A stretch of DNA of 64,000 nucleotides, taken from the NCBI GenBank assembly GCA_023461035.1, contig JAEWOD010000002.1, positions 123,552 through 187,551 on the forward strand, given 5' to 3'. A program made the translations under genes and the position numbers. Origin of the DNA: Bacteroidota bacterium (GTDB lineage: Bacteria; Bacteroidota; Bacteroidia; Flavobacteriales; Weeksellaceae). Shown in pieces: positions 8,013-16,622 of the stretch. Numbering within the stretch: position 1 is the first letter of the stretch; every line of letters begins with the position of its first letter. The notes below the pieces were generated by a model that ran no database searches, had not been told where the DNA came from, and saw only the letters and a list, made by a program, of their open reading frames with translations.

Positions 8013-9134
8013 CTACTCCAAACCTTCCCACCATTTTTCAAAGTTTTGATTTTCATCATCCAAATCAATTTTTTCCCCGATTTTGGGTGTGATGATTGAT
8101 TGATTCTGTTTTTCTGCTTCAGCCGAAACACGTTTCAACGAATCGTCCCAAGGATGATTTCCCAATTTGAATTTGGAATTATGCACGGGAAATAATCGTT
8201 TGGCTTTCAATTCCTGCGCTGCTTTTACCACTTCTTCCGGTAAAAGGTGGATGTATTTCCATTTCGGGTCATATTGTCCATCTTCCAACAAAACCAAATC
8301 AAACGAACCAAATTTTTCGCCGATTTCTTTAAAATGTGAATCATAGCCGGAATCGCCACCTAAAAACAATTTTTTATCGAGCGTTTTCAGAATAAATGAC
8401 AACCAAAGTGTGTTGTTCCGCTTCAACGTCCTGCCTGAAAAATGACGTGCGGGCGTAGTGTGAATCGAAACCGAATCTGATAATTTAATTGATTCGTTCC
8501 AATCCAATTCCGTTATGATTTCGGGTTTGTAACCCCAATATTCCAAATGCGAACCCACGCCCAATCCGGTAATTACTTTTTTGACTTTCGGAATTAATTC
8601 TTTGATAGTTTCATAATCCAGATGATCATAATGGTCATGTGTAATCAACAGGAAGTCGATTTCCGGCATATCCGAAACTTTAAAAATATCGCTTCCGGCA
8701 AACGCCTTGGTTGTTCCTGCAACAGGTGAAGCATTTCCGCTGAAAACCGGATCAATCAAATATTTTTTTCCGTCTAACTGAATAAAATAGGACGAATGTC
8801 CCATCCAAACCAATACATTTTCATTGGGATTCAGATTCTTCAAATCCGTTTTCACAGAAGGAATAGAATCCACCGGATAGGTATTCGGATATTTGGTAAA
8901 CAGAAAATCCCAAAGGACACCACCCATGGTATAGCCCTCTGCCAGTTGGGGTGTTTCGTTCAGGTTTTGAAATGCGCCGTCCTTGTAATTTTCAGACTTT
9001 TTAATTCGTTCCAAACGCTCTCCCGACGGTGCTTTCCCGAATTTAGGATGCTGCATATAACCCCAAATCCCAAGCATTAACAAAACAACCAGCACCAAAA
9101 ATCCAATCAACATTTTTTTAATTATTTTTTTCAT
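8013..9134 (-). CDS. Metallo-beta-lactamase-fold hydrolase, NAPE-PLD/UlaG type
   Basis: A metal-dependent hydrolase of 373 residues anchored by one N-terminal helix (residues about 8-28). The metal-binding HxHxDH motif is H166-D-H168-Y-D-H171. Further likely ligands are the His in TPARHFSG, the Asp in GGDSGY and the His in FPVHNSKF. The segment WMGHSSYFIQLDGKKYLIDP is characteristic of the group related to N-acyl-phosphatidylethanolamine phospholipase D and L-ascorbate-6-phosphate lactonase. The substrate is unknown; a lipid phosphodiester is possible. An ATG at 9167 would overlap the beta-lactamase gene and add 11 non-hydrophobic residues, so MKKII at 9134 is preferred. It is the third gene of a three-hydrolase leftward operon. 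Confidence 0.8.
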   Translation of the reverse strand: MKKIIKKMLIGFLVLVVLLMLGIWGYMQHPKFGKAPSGERLERIKKSENYKDGAFQNLNETPQLAEGYTMGGVLWDFLFTKYPNTYPVDSIPSVKTDLKNLNPNENVLVWMGHSSYFIQLDGKKYLIDPVFSGNASPVAGTTKAFAGSDIFKVSDMPEIDFLLITHDHYDHLDYETIKELIPKVKKVITGLGVGSHLEYWGYKPEIITELDWNESIKLSDSVSIHTTPARHFSGRTLKRNNTLWLSFILKTLDKKLFLGGDSGYDSHFKEIGEKFGSFDLVLLEDGQYDPKWKYIHLLPEEVVKAAQELKAKRLFPVHNSKFKLGNHPWDDSLKRVSAEAEKQNQSIITPKIGEKIDLDDENQNFEKWWEGLE

Positions 9135-9150
9135 TTTATTTTGTGCGAAT

Positions 9151-10047
9151 TCAGGAATTGGAAACAAAATAATTCCATATAGTTTTTGCTATCTCCGCCA
9201 AAGTTTTTTCCGAAGCATACATATCTTTTCCACTCTCTTGGATATCTTTCATATATATAGATAAAATAAAATGTTTTCCACTGGGTAAAGTAACTATACC
9301 GACATTGTTCAGGGCTATCCTGATTCCTTCTTGATTGACACCAGAGTTTCCGGTTCTATGCCCAAATTCTGTTCCTTCCGGCAACCCGGCTTTTATCCAA
9401 GTTAATCCGGTAGATGTTTCAGTCATAATCTGATAAAGATATTTTGTAGTTTTCTTTTTCAATATTTTTCCTTTGAAGAATTTCTCAAGTAACTCTGTTG
9501 TTGCCAAAGGTGTGGTTGTGTTCAGCCTAAGATTTTCCCAATTCCGCATCTGATGTTCGTTTACCTTAATTGTAAAATCCTTTATTCCCTGATCATTGAT
9601 AAATTTTTGGACGGATTCCGTCCCTCCAACCAATTCAAGTAATATATCGCAACCGTTATTATCACTATGCGAAACCGTATAACGAAGCAGTTGATCCAAT
9701 GTCAGATATAGATTTCCTTCGGGGAAATCTTCACGAATCGGGCTCCAGGTATTTGGCAATAGTTCTTCTTTTTTGACAAAGATTTTTTGATTCAATTTCA
9801 ATTTCTTTTGATCAACCAAATCCAAAACTGCCAGCGCAATGTGAAATTTGAACACGCTCATCATAGGCGATTCCAAATTTCCGTTGATGTTTAATGTGTC
9901 TTTGCTTTCAATTCCTTTGATGGAAATACCGATGGTTGCATTTTTGGTTGAAATGATTTCCGATAATTGATTTCTGAGTTCCTCTATGTTCTGTGCTTTC
10001 AGCTGAAAAACAGCTAAAAATAAAATGAAATAAATGCTTAGCCTCAC
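9151..10047 (-). CDS. Class A beta-lactamase, subclass A2-like, with Arg in the KTG position
   Basis: A periplasmic serine beta-lactamase. A signal peptide (RLSIYFILFLAVFQLKAQ) is followed by the mature domain. Counting from a TTG at 10077, the class A motifs are S74-V-F-K77, S138-D-N140, the general base E174 in NEHQM, and R241-T-G243. The NEHQM context and the overall order match the PER/CfxA/CepA branch common in Bacteroidota. The third motif is normally KTG; Arg occurs in the CARB/PSE enzymes, so the lactam profile may differ. There is no in-frame ATG near the start. The frame opens right after the stop of the upstream gene, leaving TTG at 10077 or GTG at 10047. I chose GTG because it starts the signal peptide cleanly. 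Confidence 0.82.
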   Translation of the reverse strand: MRLSIYFILFLAVFQLKAQNIEELRNQLSEIISTKNATIGISIKGIESKDTLNINGNLESPMMSVFKFHIALAVLDLVDQKKLKLNQKIFVKKEELLPNTWSPIREDFPEGNLYLTLDQLLRYTVSHSDNNGCDILLELVGGTESVQKFINDQGIKDFTIKVNEHQMRNWENLRLNTTTPLATTELLEKFFKGKILKKKTTKYLYQIMTETSTGLTWIKAGLPEGTEFGHRTGNSGVNQEGIRIALNNVGIVTLPSGKHFILSIYMKDIQESGKDMYASEKTLAEIAKTIWNYFVSNS

Positions 10048-10080
10048 CTTACTATTTTTTTGATAAATGTACGGCAAGAA

Positions 10081-11649
10081 TTATTTAATTCTCACAAAAT
10101 CCAAATCCTGAAAATCATAACTAAAGTCCGTCAAAGGAGAAATCGGTTCCATTTTCAGTCCTGTAATTTTTCCATCTTTCATTTGGACAAATACAAAAGC
10201 GTCTGCATGCAGATAGGCATTGTCCCATTTTACTGCATAGATATTGTCTTTATAATAAAACATATCGCCTTTTAACTGGACGGAACGCTTGGACGCAAAA
10301 CGCAATTTTCCTTTTTCTTCCGAAATGGTAATTTCTCCAAACCAATTGTCTTTATAAATTCCAATTAAGCCTTTCGTATCAGGTAATTTTGTTTTTTTAT
10401 TTTGTTCAACTGTCTGCCAAACTTCATCCGTGATTAAATCGGCATCACCTTTTCGTTTGGAAATCAAGTCGTCATATTCCTTTACCCAATCTTTTTCAGG
10501 CAATCCTAAATAAAAATCTTTAATCGTATTGGAAACCGCCATAAAAGCCGCTCCTTCCTGCTGGTTGGTCAAAACGATAATTCCCAAGTTTTCCTGTGGG
10601 ATCATGATGACCTGCGTTACGATTCCTTCCAACCCGCCGGTATGCGAAACCTGCAATTTCCCGTTGACATCTTCCAATACAAATCCCAGCCCATACGCTT
10701 TGAAAAGGGTATTGTACGGTGGTTTTGTGGCTACATTCATCAGGGTTTGGGGTTTGGAAAGTTCTTTCATCCGCTCTTCCGAAACCAATTGCAGACCTTC
10801 TATAGATTTTCCGTTATTCAACTGAAACTGAACCCATTTGGACAAATCATCCACGTTGGAATAAATGCCTGCGGCCGCATCAAAAATCGGATTGGTATAA
10901 CGGTCTATTACCTTCAATTTTCCGTCAACCGGAACGTGTGGTGCAATCACATTCGATTTGTCTTTTAATACGTTCCAACTTGCTCCGCTTCTTTTCATCT
11001 GCAAAGGTTTGAGAAATTCTTCGTGGATAAAATCCGTCCAGCTTTTCCCGGAAACTCTTTCTATCACTACTCCGGCAATGATATACAGCAGATTATCGTA
11101 ATCATATTTGGAACGGAAATCCGAAACCGGTTTCAGATAATGAATATTTTGGATGATGTCCTGAGGTTTGAAATCATGTCCGTCCGGCCAAACCATCAGA
11201 TCGCCTGCGCCCAGACCCAATCCGCTTCTATGCGTTACCAAATCGCGGATGGTGAATTCTTCCGTAACATAATCGTTGTACATTTTAAATTCGGGGATAT
11301 ACTTTTTGACTTTGTCGTCCCAATTGAGTTTTCCACGATCCGCCAACATTGCCAATGCTGTTGTAGTAAATGCTTTGGAGTTGGAAGCGATGCCGAAATT
11401 GGTAGCCGAATTAACTTTTTCACCGGTTTCCAGATTGGAAATTCCGTATCCTTTTGCCAATACGACTTTTCCGTTGTGGACTATTCCCACTGCAATTCCG
11501 GGAACATTAAAGGTCTTCAGCGTTTGGTTGACTAGTTCATCTACTTTGGATTCGGGGATTTCCTGCGATTTCAAAATAGAGGAGAACAGAAATATAAAAA
11601 TGCCGGACAAGAAGATACTCTTAGATTTTGATGTAAAAGAAAAGTTCAT
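10081..11649 (-). CDS. Serine hydrolase of the class C beta-lactamase/DD-peptidase fold with DUF3471 domain
   Basis: A secreted 522-residue penicillin-binding-protein-like hydrolase. A signal peptide ends near SSILKSQ. The catalytic domain (about 35-380) carries S89-N-S-K92, the tyrosine motif Y184-D-N186 and a HTGG segment replacing KTG. The C-terminal part (about 420-522) is a beta-barrel-like DUF3471 module. Such proteins include D-aminopeptidases, esterases and EstB-like enzymes, and only a minority are true AmpC beta-lactamases. The substrate is open. It is the first gene of the leftward operon with the class A beta-lactamase, whose frame opens three bases after this stop. A divergent T9SS protein gene lies 181 bases upstream. 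Confidence 0.85.
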   Translation of the reverse strand: MNFSFTSKSKSIFLSGIFIFLFSSILKSQEIPESKVDELVNQTLKTFNVPGIAVGIVHNGKVVLAKGYGISNLETGEKVNSATNFGIASNSKAFTTTALAMLADRGKLNWDDKVKKYIPEFKMYNDYVTEEFTIRDLVTHRSGLGLGAGDLMVWPDGHDFKPQDIIQNIHYLKPVSDFRSKYDYDNLLYIIAGVVIERVSGKSWTDFIHEEFLKPLQMKRSGASWNVLKDKSNVIAPHVPVDGKLKVIDRYTNPIFDAAAGIYSNVDDLSKWVQFQLNNGKSIEGLQLVSEERMKELSKPQTLMNVATKPPYNTLFKAYGLGFVLEDVNGKLQVSHTGGLEGIVTQVIMIPQENLGIIVLTNQQEGAAFMAVSNTIKDFYLGLPEKDWVKEYDDLISKRKGDADLITDEVWQTVEQNKKTKLPDTKGLIGIYKDNWFGEITISEEKGKLRFASKRSVQLKGDMFYYKDNIYAVKWDNAYLHADAFVFVQMKDGKITGLKMEPISPLTDFSYDFQDLDFVRIK

Positions 11650-11830
11650 TCAGAATAATTTATTTTGTTTAAAATCAATAATTTACGTGGTTATGTCCAT
11701 TAGATGTCCATATAGAAAATAGTAGGTATGTAAAAATAAATAAAAACTTTGTGGAAATAAAAATTAACACACAAATGAAGAACAATCCTTCAATAACACA
11801 CTCTATTCATCAAAATTAATTCTAACAATT

Positions 11831-14146
11831 ATGAAAAACAATTTATTTATTTTAACTATTTTCTGTTTATTCAGCCGGACAGTTTTCGCTGGAAATATTC
11901 CTTCCGAAGCACAGTGGGTTGGATTTCCACAGCTAAATTTTTCCCCGGCATTTGAGGTTTCGGTTCCAGAAAATTTTGCGCCACAGTACGAGTGCCAAAT
12001 TTCTTATACCGGTACCATACAAAATGGTTTAGGAGATTTATTGGTTTCCATGGCGGCAAACGATTTTGAAGTTGCTGCTAATTCAACCATGGCAGTTGAT
12101 AAATTTTCTTTGCGCATATATCGCGACATCAGCACGGCCAATGTGCAATTATTTGAAGACAATAACGGACAACCCGGAACCATGATCGCTTCCTATCCGA
12201 ACCTCACTCCGACTTCACAAACGTTGGACTCAACCACACCGGGCGGTGTCAACATTTATGAAGTTGTATTTGAATTTCCTGTTGTAGAATTGGAGGGTGG
12301 AGATGAAGGGAAATTGTTCTGGATTGCTATGGGAAATACGACTGCCGGAACAGAAGGCGGACAGAATTTCTGGGAAATGGCCGACACCATTACCAACAAC
12401 TTGGCGTATGTTTCATTTGATGGAGGTGGTACTTGGGCAACCAATCCGTTTGGGCAGGACAGTGCGTTTACAGTTTATGGCGAATGCGAAGGCGGTGAGC
12501 CTCAACCGGAAGAATGTGAAATTTCCTATACCGGTTCTATCCAAAACGGTTTAGGAGATTTATTGGTTTCCATGGCGGCAAACGATTTTGAAGTTGCTGC
12601 TAATTCCACCATGGCAGTTGATAAATTTTCTTTACGCATATATCGCGACATCAGCACGGCCAATGTGCAATTATTTGAAGACAATAACGGACAACCCGGA
12701 ACCATGATCGCTTCCTATCCAAACCTTGCTCCGACTTCACAAACGCTGGACTCAACCACACCGGGCGGTGTTAACATTTATGAAGTTGTATTTGAATTTC
12801 CTGTTGTAGAATTGGATGGTGGAGATGAAGGAAAATTGTTCTGGATTGCTATGGGAAATACGACTGCCGGAACTGAAGGCGGGCAGAATTTCTGGGAAAT
12901 GGCCGATACCATTACCAACAATCTGGCGTATGTTTCATTTGATGGAGGTGGTACCTGGGCTTTAAATCCATTCGGTCAAGACGGTGCATTTACGGTTTAC
13001 GGAATTTGTGAAGGTGAAGGCGGCGGAGATCCGGATCCGGATCCAACACCTGAAAATGATGAGTGTGAAGATGCTATCGCTGTTTCATGTGGTGACTACC
13101 TTACCGGTACGACTAACGGAGCCAATGATTCCGGAGGAAACTCAACCAAAGACGTATTCTACACTTTTACCGGAGACGGTACTACCCAATTGGTTACCGT
13201 TTCACTTTGCGGTTCCAGCTATGACACCGTTTTGAGAATTTTCAGTGACTGTACATTGGGAGAGGAGATTACATGGGCGGATGAAGGATGTGGTACCGGA
13301 TTGAGTTCCAAATTAAATTTCGTTTCAGACGGAACTTCTACCTACATCATCATGGTTGAGGGTCATGATACTTACTTTGGTGATTTTGTGATGAATGTTA
13401 GTTGTCAGGAAACCGTTACAGAAGCAGAAAGCTGCGAAGATCAGTTTGTTCCTTCCAACGAATTGGAAAACGGATATTTCTTTGATGGTACCGGACTGGG
13501 CGTTGATATTCCGGTAGGCGATACACCCATCACAGTATATGGAGTAAAACCGGTTTTTGCAGGAAATGCAACCTATGCAACCATCAATATTTATGACGAC
13601 ATAAACGGCCGTCCGGGATTTTTACAGGAATCCTATGAAGGAAACATTACGGATGAGGAATTTGTCGGAAATAATTTCGGGATGGATTTCTATGCACATT
13701 CCATCTATTTTGACGAACCGCTTGAGTTAGAAGCCAACACTACCTACTGGCTGGAAATCTATACAGATGCCTGGGGATGGGAATCCACTTCCCAATTCGT
13801 AATGGGAACACATTCCGTAATTTATGATGGTGTTTATTGGCAGTTTACAAATGATGAAGAATTTGTTTACAGTTTGATCTGTGAAGCCGAAGAAATGGGA
13901 ACTTCAGATTTGAATTCATTTGATTTCAGCTATTATCCAAATCCGGTAAAAGACATATTGAATCTGAATTCCAAGAAAAATATAGAAAAAGTATCCGTGT
14001 TTAATCTTGCCGGTCAAAAAGTATCGGAAAACATGAAAATCCAAAACGGAAAAATTGATATGAAAAATCTTCCGGCAGGGACTTATGTATTTAAAGTACA
14101 ATTGGAAAATGGACAGATCGAAACTTTTAAAATCATAAAAAACTAA
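11831..14146 (+). CDS. Secreted T9SS type A sorting-domain protein with duplicated beta-domain
   Basis: A 771-residue exported protein of unknown function. Order: signal peptide (about 1-20, ending in VFAG); two nearly identical 174-residue modules (about 54-222 and 228-394), each opening with a Cys and reading ISYTGxIQNGLGDLLVS; an Asp/Pro linker; a PPC-like beta-sandwich (about 412-530, four Cys) with DVFYTF and DTVLRI; a third, diverged copy of the first module (about 538-690); and a C-terminal sorting domain from YYPNPVKD to the end, with the NLPAGTYVFKV signature. T9SS removes that domain and exports or anchors the rest at the cell surface. The domains suggest adhesion or substrate binding rather than catalysis. 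A terminator follows at 14176-14207. Confidence 0.82.
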   Translation: MKNNLFILTIFCLFSRTVFAGNIPSEAQWVGFPQLNFSPAFEVSVPENFAPQYECQISYTGTIQNGLGDLLVSMAANDFEVAANSTMAVDKFSLRIYRDISTANVQLFEDNNGQPGTMIASYPNLTPTSQTLDSTTPGGVNIYEVVFEFPVVELEGGDEGKLFWIAMGNTTAGTEGGQNFWEMADTITNNLAYVSFDGGGTWATNPFGQDSAFTVYGECEGGEPQPEECEISYTGSIQNGLGDLLVSMAANDFEVAANSTMAVDKFSLRIYRDISTANVQLFEDNNGQPGTMIASYPNLAPTSQTLDSTTPGGVNIYEVVFEFPVVELDGGDEGKLFWIAMGNTTAGTEGGQNFWEMADTITNNLAYVSFDGGGTWALNPFGQDGAFTVYGICEGEGGGDPDPDPTPENDECEDAIAVSCGDYLTGTTNGANDSGGNSTKDVFYTFTGDGTTQLVTVSLCGSSYDTVLRIFSDCTLGEEITWADEGCGTGLSSKLNFVSDGTSTYIIMVEGHDTYFGDFVMNVSCQETVTEAESCEDQFVPSNELENGYFFDGTGLGVDIPVGDTPITVYGVKPVFAGNATYATINIYDDINGRPGFLQESYEGNITDEEFVGNNFGMDFYAHSIYFDEPLELEANTTYWLEIYTDAWGWESTSQFVMGTHSVIYDGVYWQFTNDEEFVYSLICEAEEMGTSDLNSFDFSYYPNPVKDILNLNSKKNIEKVSVFNLAGQKVSENMKIQNGKIDMKNLPAGTYVFKVQLENGQIETFKIIKN
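11990..13012 (+). repeat. Internal 522-base tandem duplication in the T9SS protein gene
   Basis: Bases 11990-12490 and 12512-13012 are copies at an exact offset of 522 bases (174 codons). Over the central 450 or so bases I count about 25 differences, mostly silent and clustered in the last 60 bases, with long identical runs in the first half. The gradient suggests a recent duplication or continuing gene conversion of the first part. Confidence 0.9.
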
Positions 14147-14175
14147 TTAATTCTTGTAAATAATTTGATTTAGTT

Positions 14176-14207
14176 ATTAGGCTGCTTAATAGCAACCTAA
14201 TTTTTTT
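14176..14207 (+). terminator. Rho-independent terminator after the T9SS protein gene
   Basis: An imperfect hairpin (ATTAGG-TGCT, loop TAAT, AGCA-CCTAAT) is followed directly by seven T. It lies 30 bases after the stop at 14146 on the same strand. Confidence 0.75.
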
Positions 14208-14221
14208 GCCATAAAAATGAA

Positions 14222-14229
14222 TATATTTG
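14222..14229 (+). promoter_or_regulatory. -7 element before the TPR-LuxR regulator gene
   Basis: TATATTTG fits TAnnTTTG exactly and ends only 8 bases before the ATG at 14238. The mRNA would therefore begin at or within a few bases of the start codon. Confidence 0.5.
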
Positions 14230-14237
14230 GCTGACCT

Positions 14238-15811
14238 ATGAAAACAATCCGGTTTAGCCATAGTATCCTGTTTTTGCTGCTGAGTTCTTTGGTCGGTTTC
14301 CTTTCGGCTCAAAACGACAAAACAGACTCTATCATTAAGATAATCAATCAATTACAAAAAGAGAATAAAATTGCCGAGATAAACGGAATCATCAATCAAA
14401 ATACATCGCTCGATCCGGAATTAACACTTTCTGTGCTTAATCAAAACATAGAAAACAGTCAAAATCCGGGGGATCTCGCCGATTCTTATTATGCGACGGG
14501 AAGTTTCTGGGCAAGACAAGGCGACAAAACCAAGGCTTACCAGAACTTTGTAAACAGCGAAAATTTCAGTCGTGAAGCCCATGATGAAAAAAAACTGGGA
14601 AAATCTATTTTGGGACAAGCCAATATCATCAGCGAATTTCCCGAAAAAATAGAAAAATACCAACAGGCAATTCAAATCATTGAAGAACAAAAAGATACGC
14701 TCAATCTAATCCGAACCCACCTGAATCTGGGATATGTTTATCATCTGCAACTTTCTGAAGAAAACCTTAGTGAAGAGGAAAAGGTTACTATCAGGAAGTA
14801 TACGGAAATAACGAAACTGCCATTCGTCTTTTTGAGAAATCACAGGAAATTTTTGCCCAACTGCAAATGGTACAATGGGAAGTTTACTGCTTGCTACTCC
14901 GGACCGAAATCGAGCTCAAACTGAATCGTTATGAAAATGCATTTCCATTACTGGAAAAGGCCGAAAAAATTACAAAAGAATATGAATTCAATGACCAACT
15001 GACCTATGTTTATAATTATTATTCAAAAGCATATACCCAACAAGGAAATTTAAGCAAAGCATTAGAATACAAAGATTTATACAGTAAATTATCTATTTCG
15101 CAAGCCGAGTTGAACAGCCGTGACAAAATCAAATCCATAGAATTGGAGCAGAAAATATCCGAAAACCAACGCCTTCTGGAAAAGTACGATAACGAGCGTA
15201 AAACCCTGATGATCATCATTGGGTTCAGTTTGTTTGCACTTCTCCTCGCTTCCGGTCTTTTTTACACCATCAACCAAAATAAAAAACGCAAGATTGCCAA
15301 TATAGAAAAAGACAAAATCATCACGGAAATAGAACTGAAAAATCAGCAATTACATGAAGAATTGTTAAAAGAAAAAGTAAAATTTAACCAGGAACATTTG
15401 ATAACTTTTGCCAATCAGGTTGAAAAAATTGACGGATTTCTGGAAAAAATGCGCTCACAAATCAGAAAATTGCCTGTCAATCCGCAGATAAAAAATGAAA
15501 TAAATGACCTGAAAATGTCGTTCAGTGAAATCCTTGGTGACCAAAATCAAGTAAAACAAATCAACTCTCTGAATTCGGAAATCAATCAGGATTTTTTTCT
15601 GGAAATCCGTAAAAAATTTAATAATCTGACCAAAAGCGAAGAACAACTCCTCGCCTTTCTCATACGCGATATGTCGTCAAAAGAAATCGCCGAAATACTG
15701 AAAATCACAACGGAAAGTGTCAATAAAAAACGGTACCGTTTGCGTAAAAAATTGGAAATGGATAACGAAGAAACTTTTCTGGATTTTTACAACAAATTGA
15801 TTCCGAGATAA
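14238..15811 (+). pseudogene. TPR-containing LuxR-type regulator, interrupted by a frameshift
   Basis: Two overlapping frames together make one protein of a well-known Bacteroidota type: signal peptide (about 1-25, ending LSAQ), TPR helices, one membrane helix (TLMIIIGFSLFALLLASG), a coiled coil, and a C-terminal LuxR-like helix-turn-helix (LTKSEEQLLAFLIRDMSSKEIAEI). The first frame is good until about LSEEEK near 14782, then turns to nonsense and stops at 14924. The other frame is coherent from about 14783 (GYYQEVYGNNETAIRLFEKS), well before its first ATG at 14867. Restoring one base in the GGAAAAGG run near 14777-14784 rejoins them. It is either a true one-base deletion or a sequencing error in a homopolymer. 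If real, the DNA-binding half is cut off from its signal peptide and TPRs. Confidence 0.8.
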
Positions 15812-15820
15812 ATACAAATC

Positions 15821-16552
15821 ATGAAAGACTTAATGGGACAAGCCATTTGGGATTTTTACCATAAAAATTCTCCCGAAAACATTCTAACCGAAACTTCTAT
15901 TTCCGAATTGGACGAATTACCGATAGCGCATTTGTTCAGAAATTTTGATGAGATGAATGCTCTCGAAAAAAGAGCCCTGCAACTCGCAAAAGGAAAAGTT
16001 TTGGATGCGGGTTCGGGAGCGGGTTCGCATAGTTTGTATCTTCAAAACGAACGAAATCTGTTGGTAACGGCAATGGATATTTCGCCGAAAGCAATTGAAA
16101 TTTGTCAGAAAAGAGGAATCAAAAATACGGTTTGCGAGAACCTTCTGGATTTCAGCTCTGAAGAAAAATTTGATACCATTTTACTTTTAATGAACGGAAC
16201 GGGAATTTTTGAAACCATTGACAAATTGGATTTGTATCTGGAAAAACTTCATTCGTTATTAAATCCAAACGGACAAATTCTCATCGACGGAACGGATATT
16301 TTGTATATGTATGAGGAAGAAGATGGCGGCTATTCAATTCCTGTTGAACATTATTACGGCGAACTGGATTATATCGTTCATTATAAAAGCGAGTCCGAAA
16401 ATCCCATCAAATGGCTGTACTTAGATTTTGAGAATTTAAAAGAATCGGGTGTACAAAACGGTTTCAAAGTTGAATTGGTTTTGGAGGATGGCGATTCGTA
16501 TTTAGCAGTCCTCTCCTCAACCCTCTCCTTTGGAGAGGGAGCTCAAAATTGA
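15821..16552 (+). CDS. Class I SAM-dependent methyltransferase
   Basis: A 243-residue Rossmann-fold methyltransferase. Motif I is VLDAGSGAGSHSLYL (about residues 64-78), motif II the acidic MDISPKAIEICQKRG, and motif III the hydrophobic strand FDTILLLMNGTGIFE. The substrate cannot be told; related proteins act on small molecules. It follows the TPR-LuxR gene by 9 bases and is probably co-transcribed. The last residues (STLSFGEGAQN) are encoded by a GGAGAGG hairpin element rather than by methyltransferase sequence. The original C terminus has thus probably been extended by a repeat that landed over its stop. Confidence 0.82.
   Translation: MKDLMGQAIWDFYHKNSPENILTETSISELDELPIAHLFRNFDEMNALEKRALQLAKGKVLDAGSGAGSHSLYLQNERNLLVTAMDISPKAIEICQKRGIKNTVCENLLDFSSEEKFDTILLLMNGTGIFETIDKLDLYLEKLHSLLNPNGQILIDGTDILYMYEEEDGGYSIPVEHYYGELDYIVHYKSESENPIKWLYLDFENLKESGVQNGFKVELVLEDGDSYLAVLSSTLSFGEGAQN
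16521..16539. repeat. CCCTCTCC-TTT-GGAGAGGG hairpin element overlapping the methyltransferase 3' end
   Basis: A perfect 8-base stem with a TTT loop, preceded by a second CTCTCC at 16511. Hairpins of this sequence are, to my knowledge, frequent between genes in flavobacterial genomes. Here it is translated as part of the methyltransferase. It may act as a transcription barrier between convergent genes. Confidence 0.6.
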
Positions 16553-16554
16553 AA

Positions 16555-16600
16555 AACTTTGTCAAAGTTTAATCGTTATGAATAAAACTTTGACAAAGTT
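16555..16600. repeat. Pair of CTTTGWCAAAG palindromes between convergent genes
   Basis: Two copies of the palindrome seen upstream of kup, centred at 16562 (T) and 16593 (A), 31 bases apart. The pair as a whole is an inverted repeat with 14-16 base arms (AACTTTGTCAAAGTTT against AAACTTTGACAAAGTT). The spacer also partly resembles that of the kup pair (both have a TATGA-like centre). It sits in the 70 bases between the ends of the methyltransferase gene and kbl. Confidence 0.6.
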
Positions 16601-16622
16601 GAAAATTTATAATTCAAAATAA

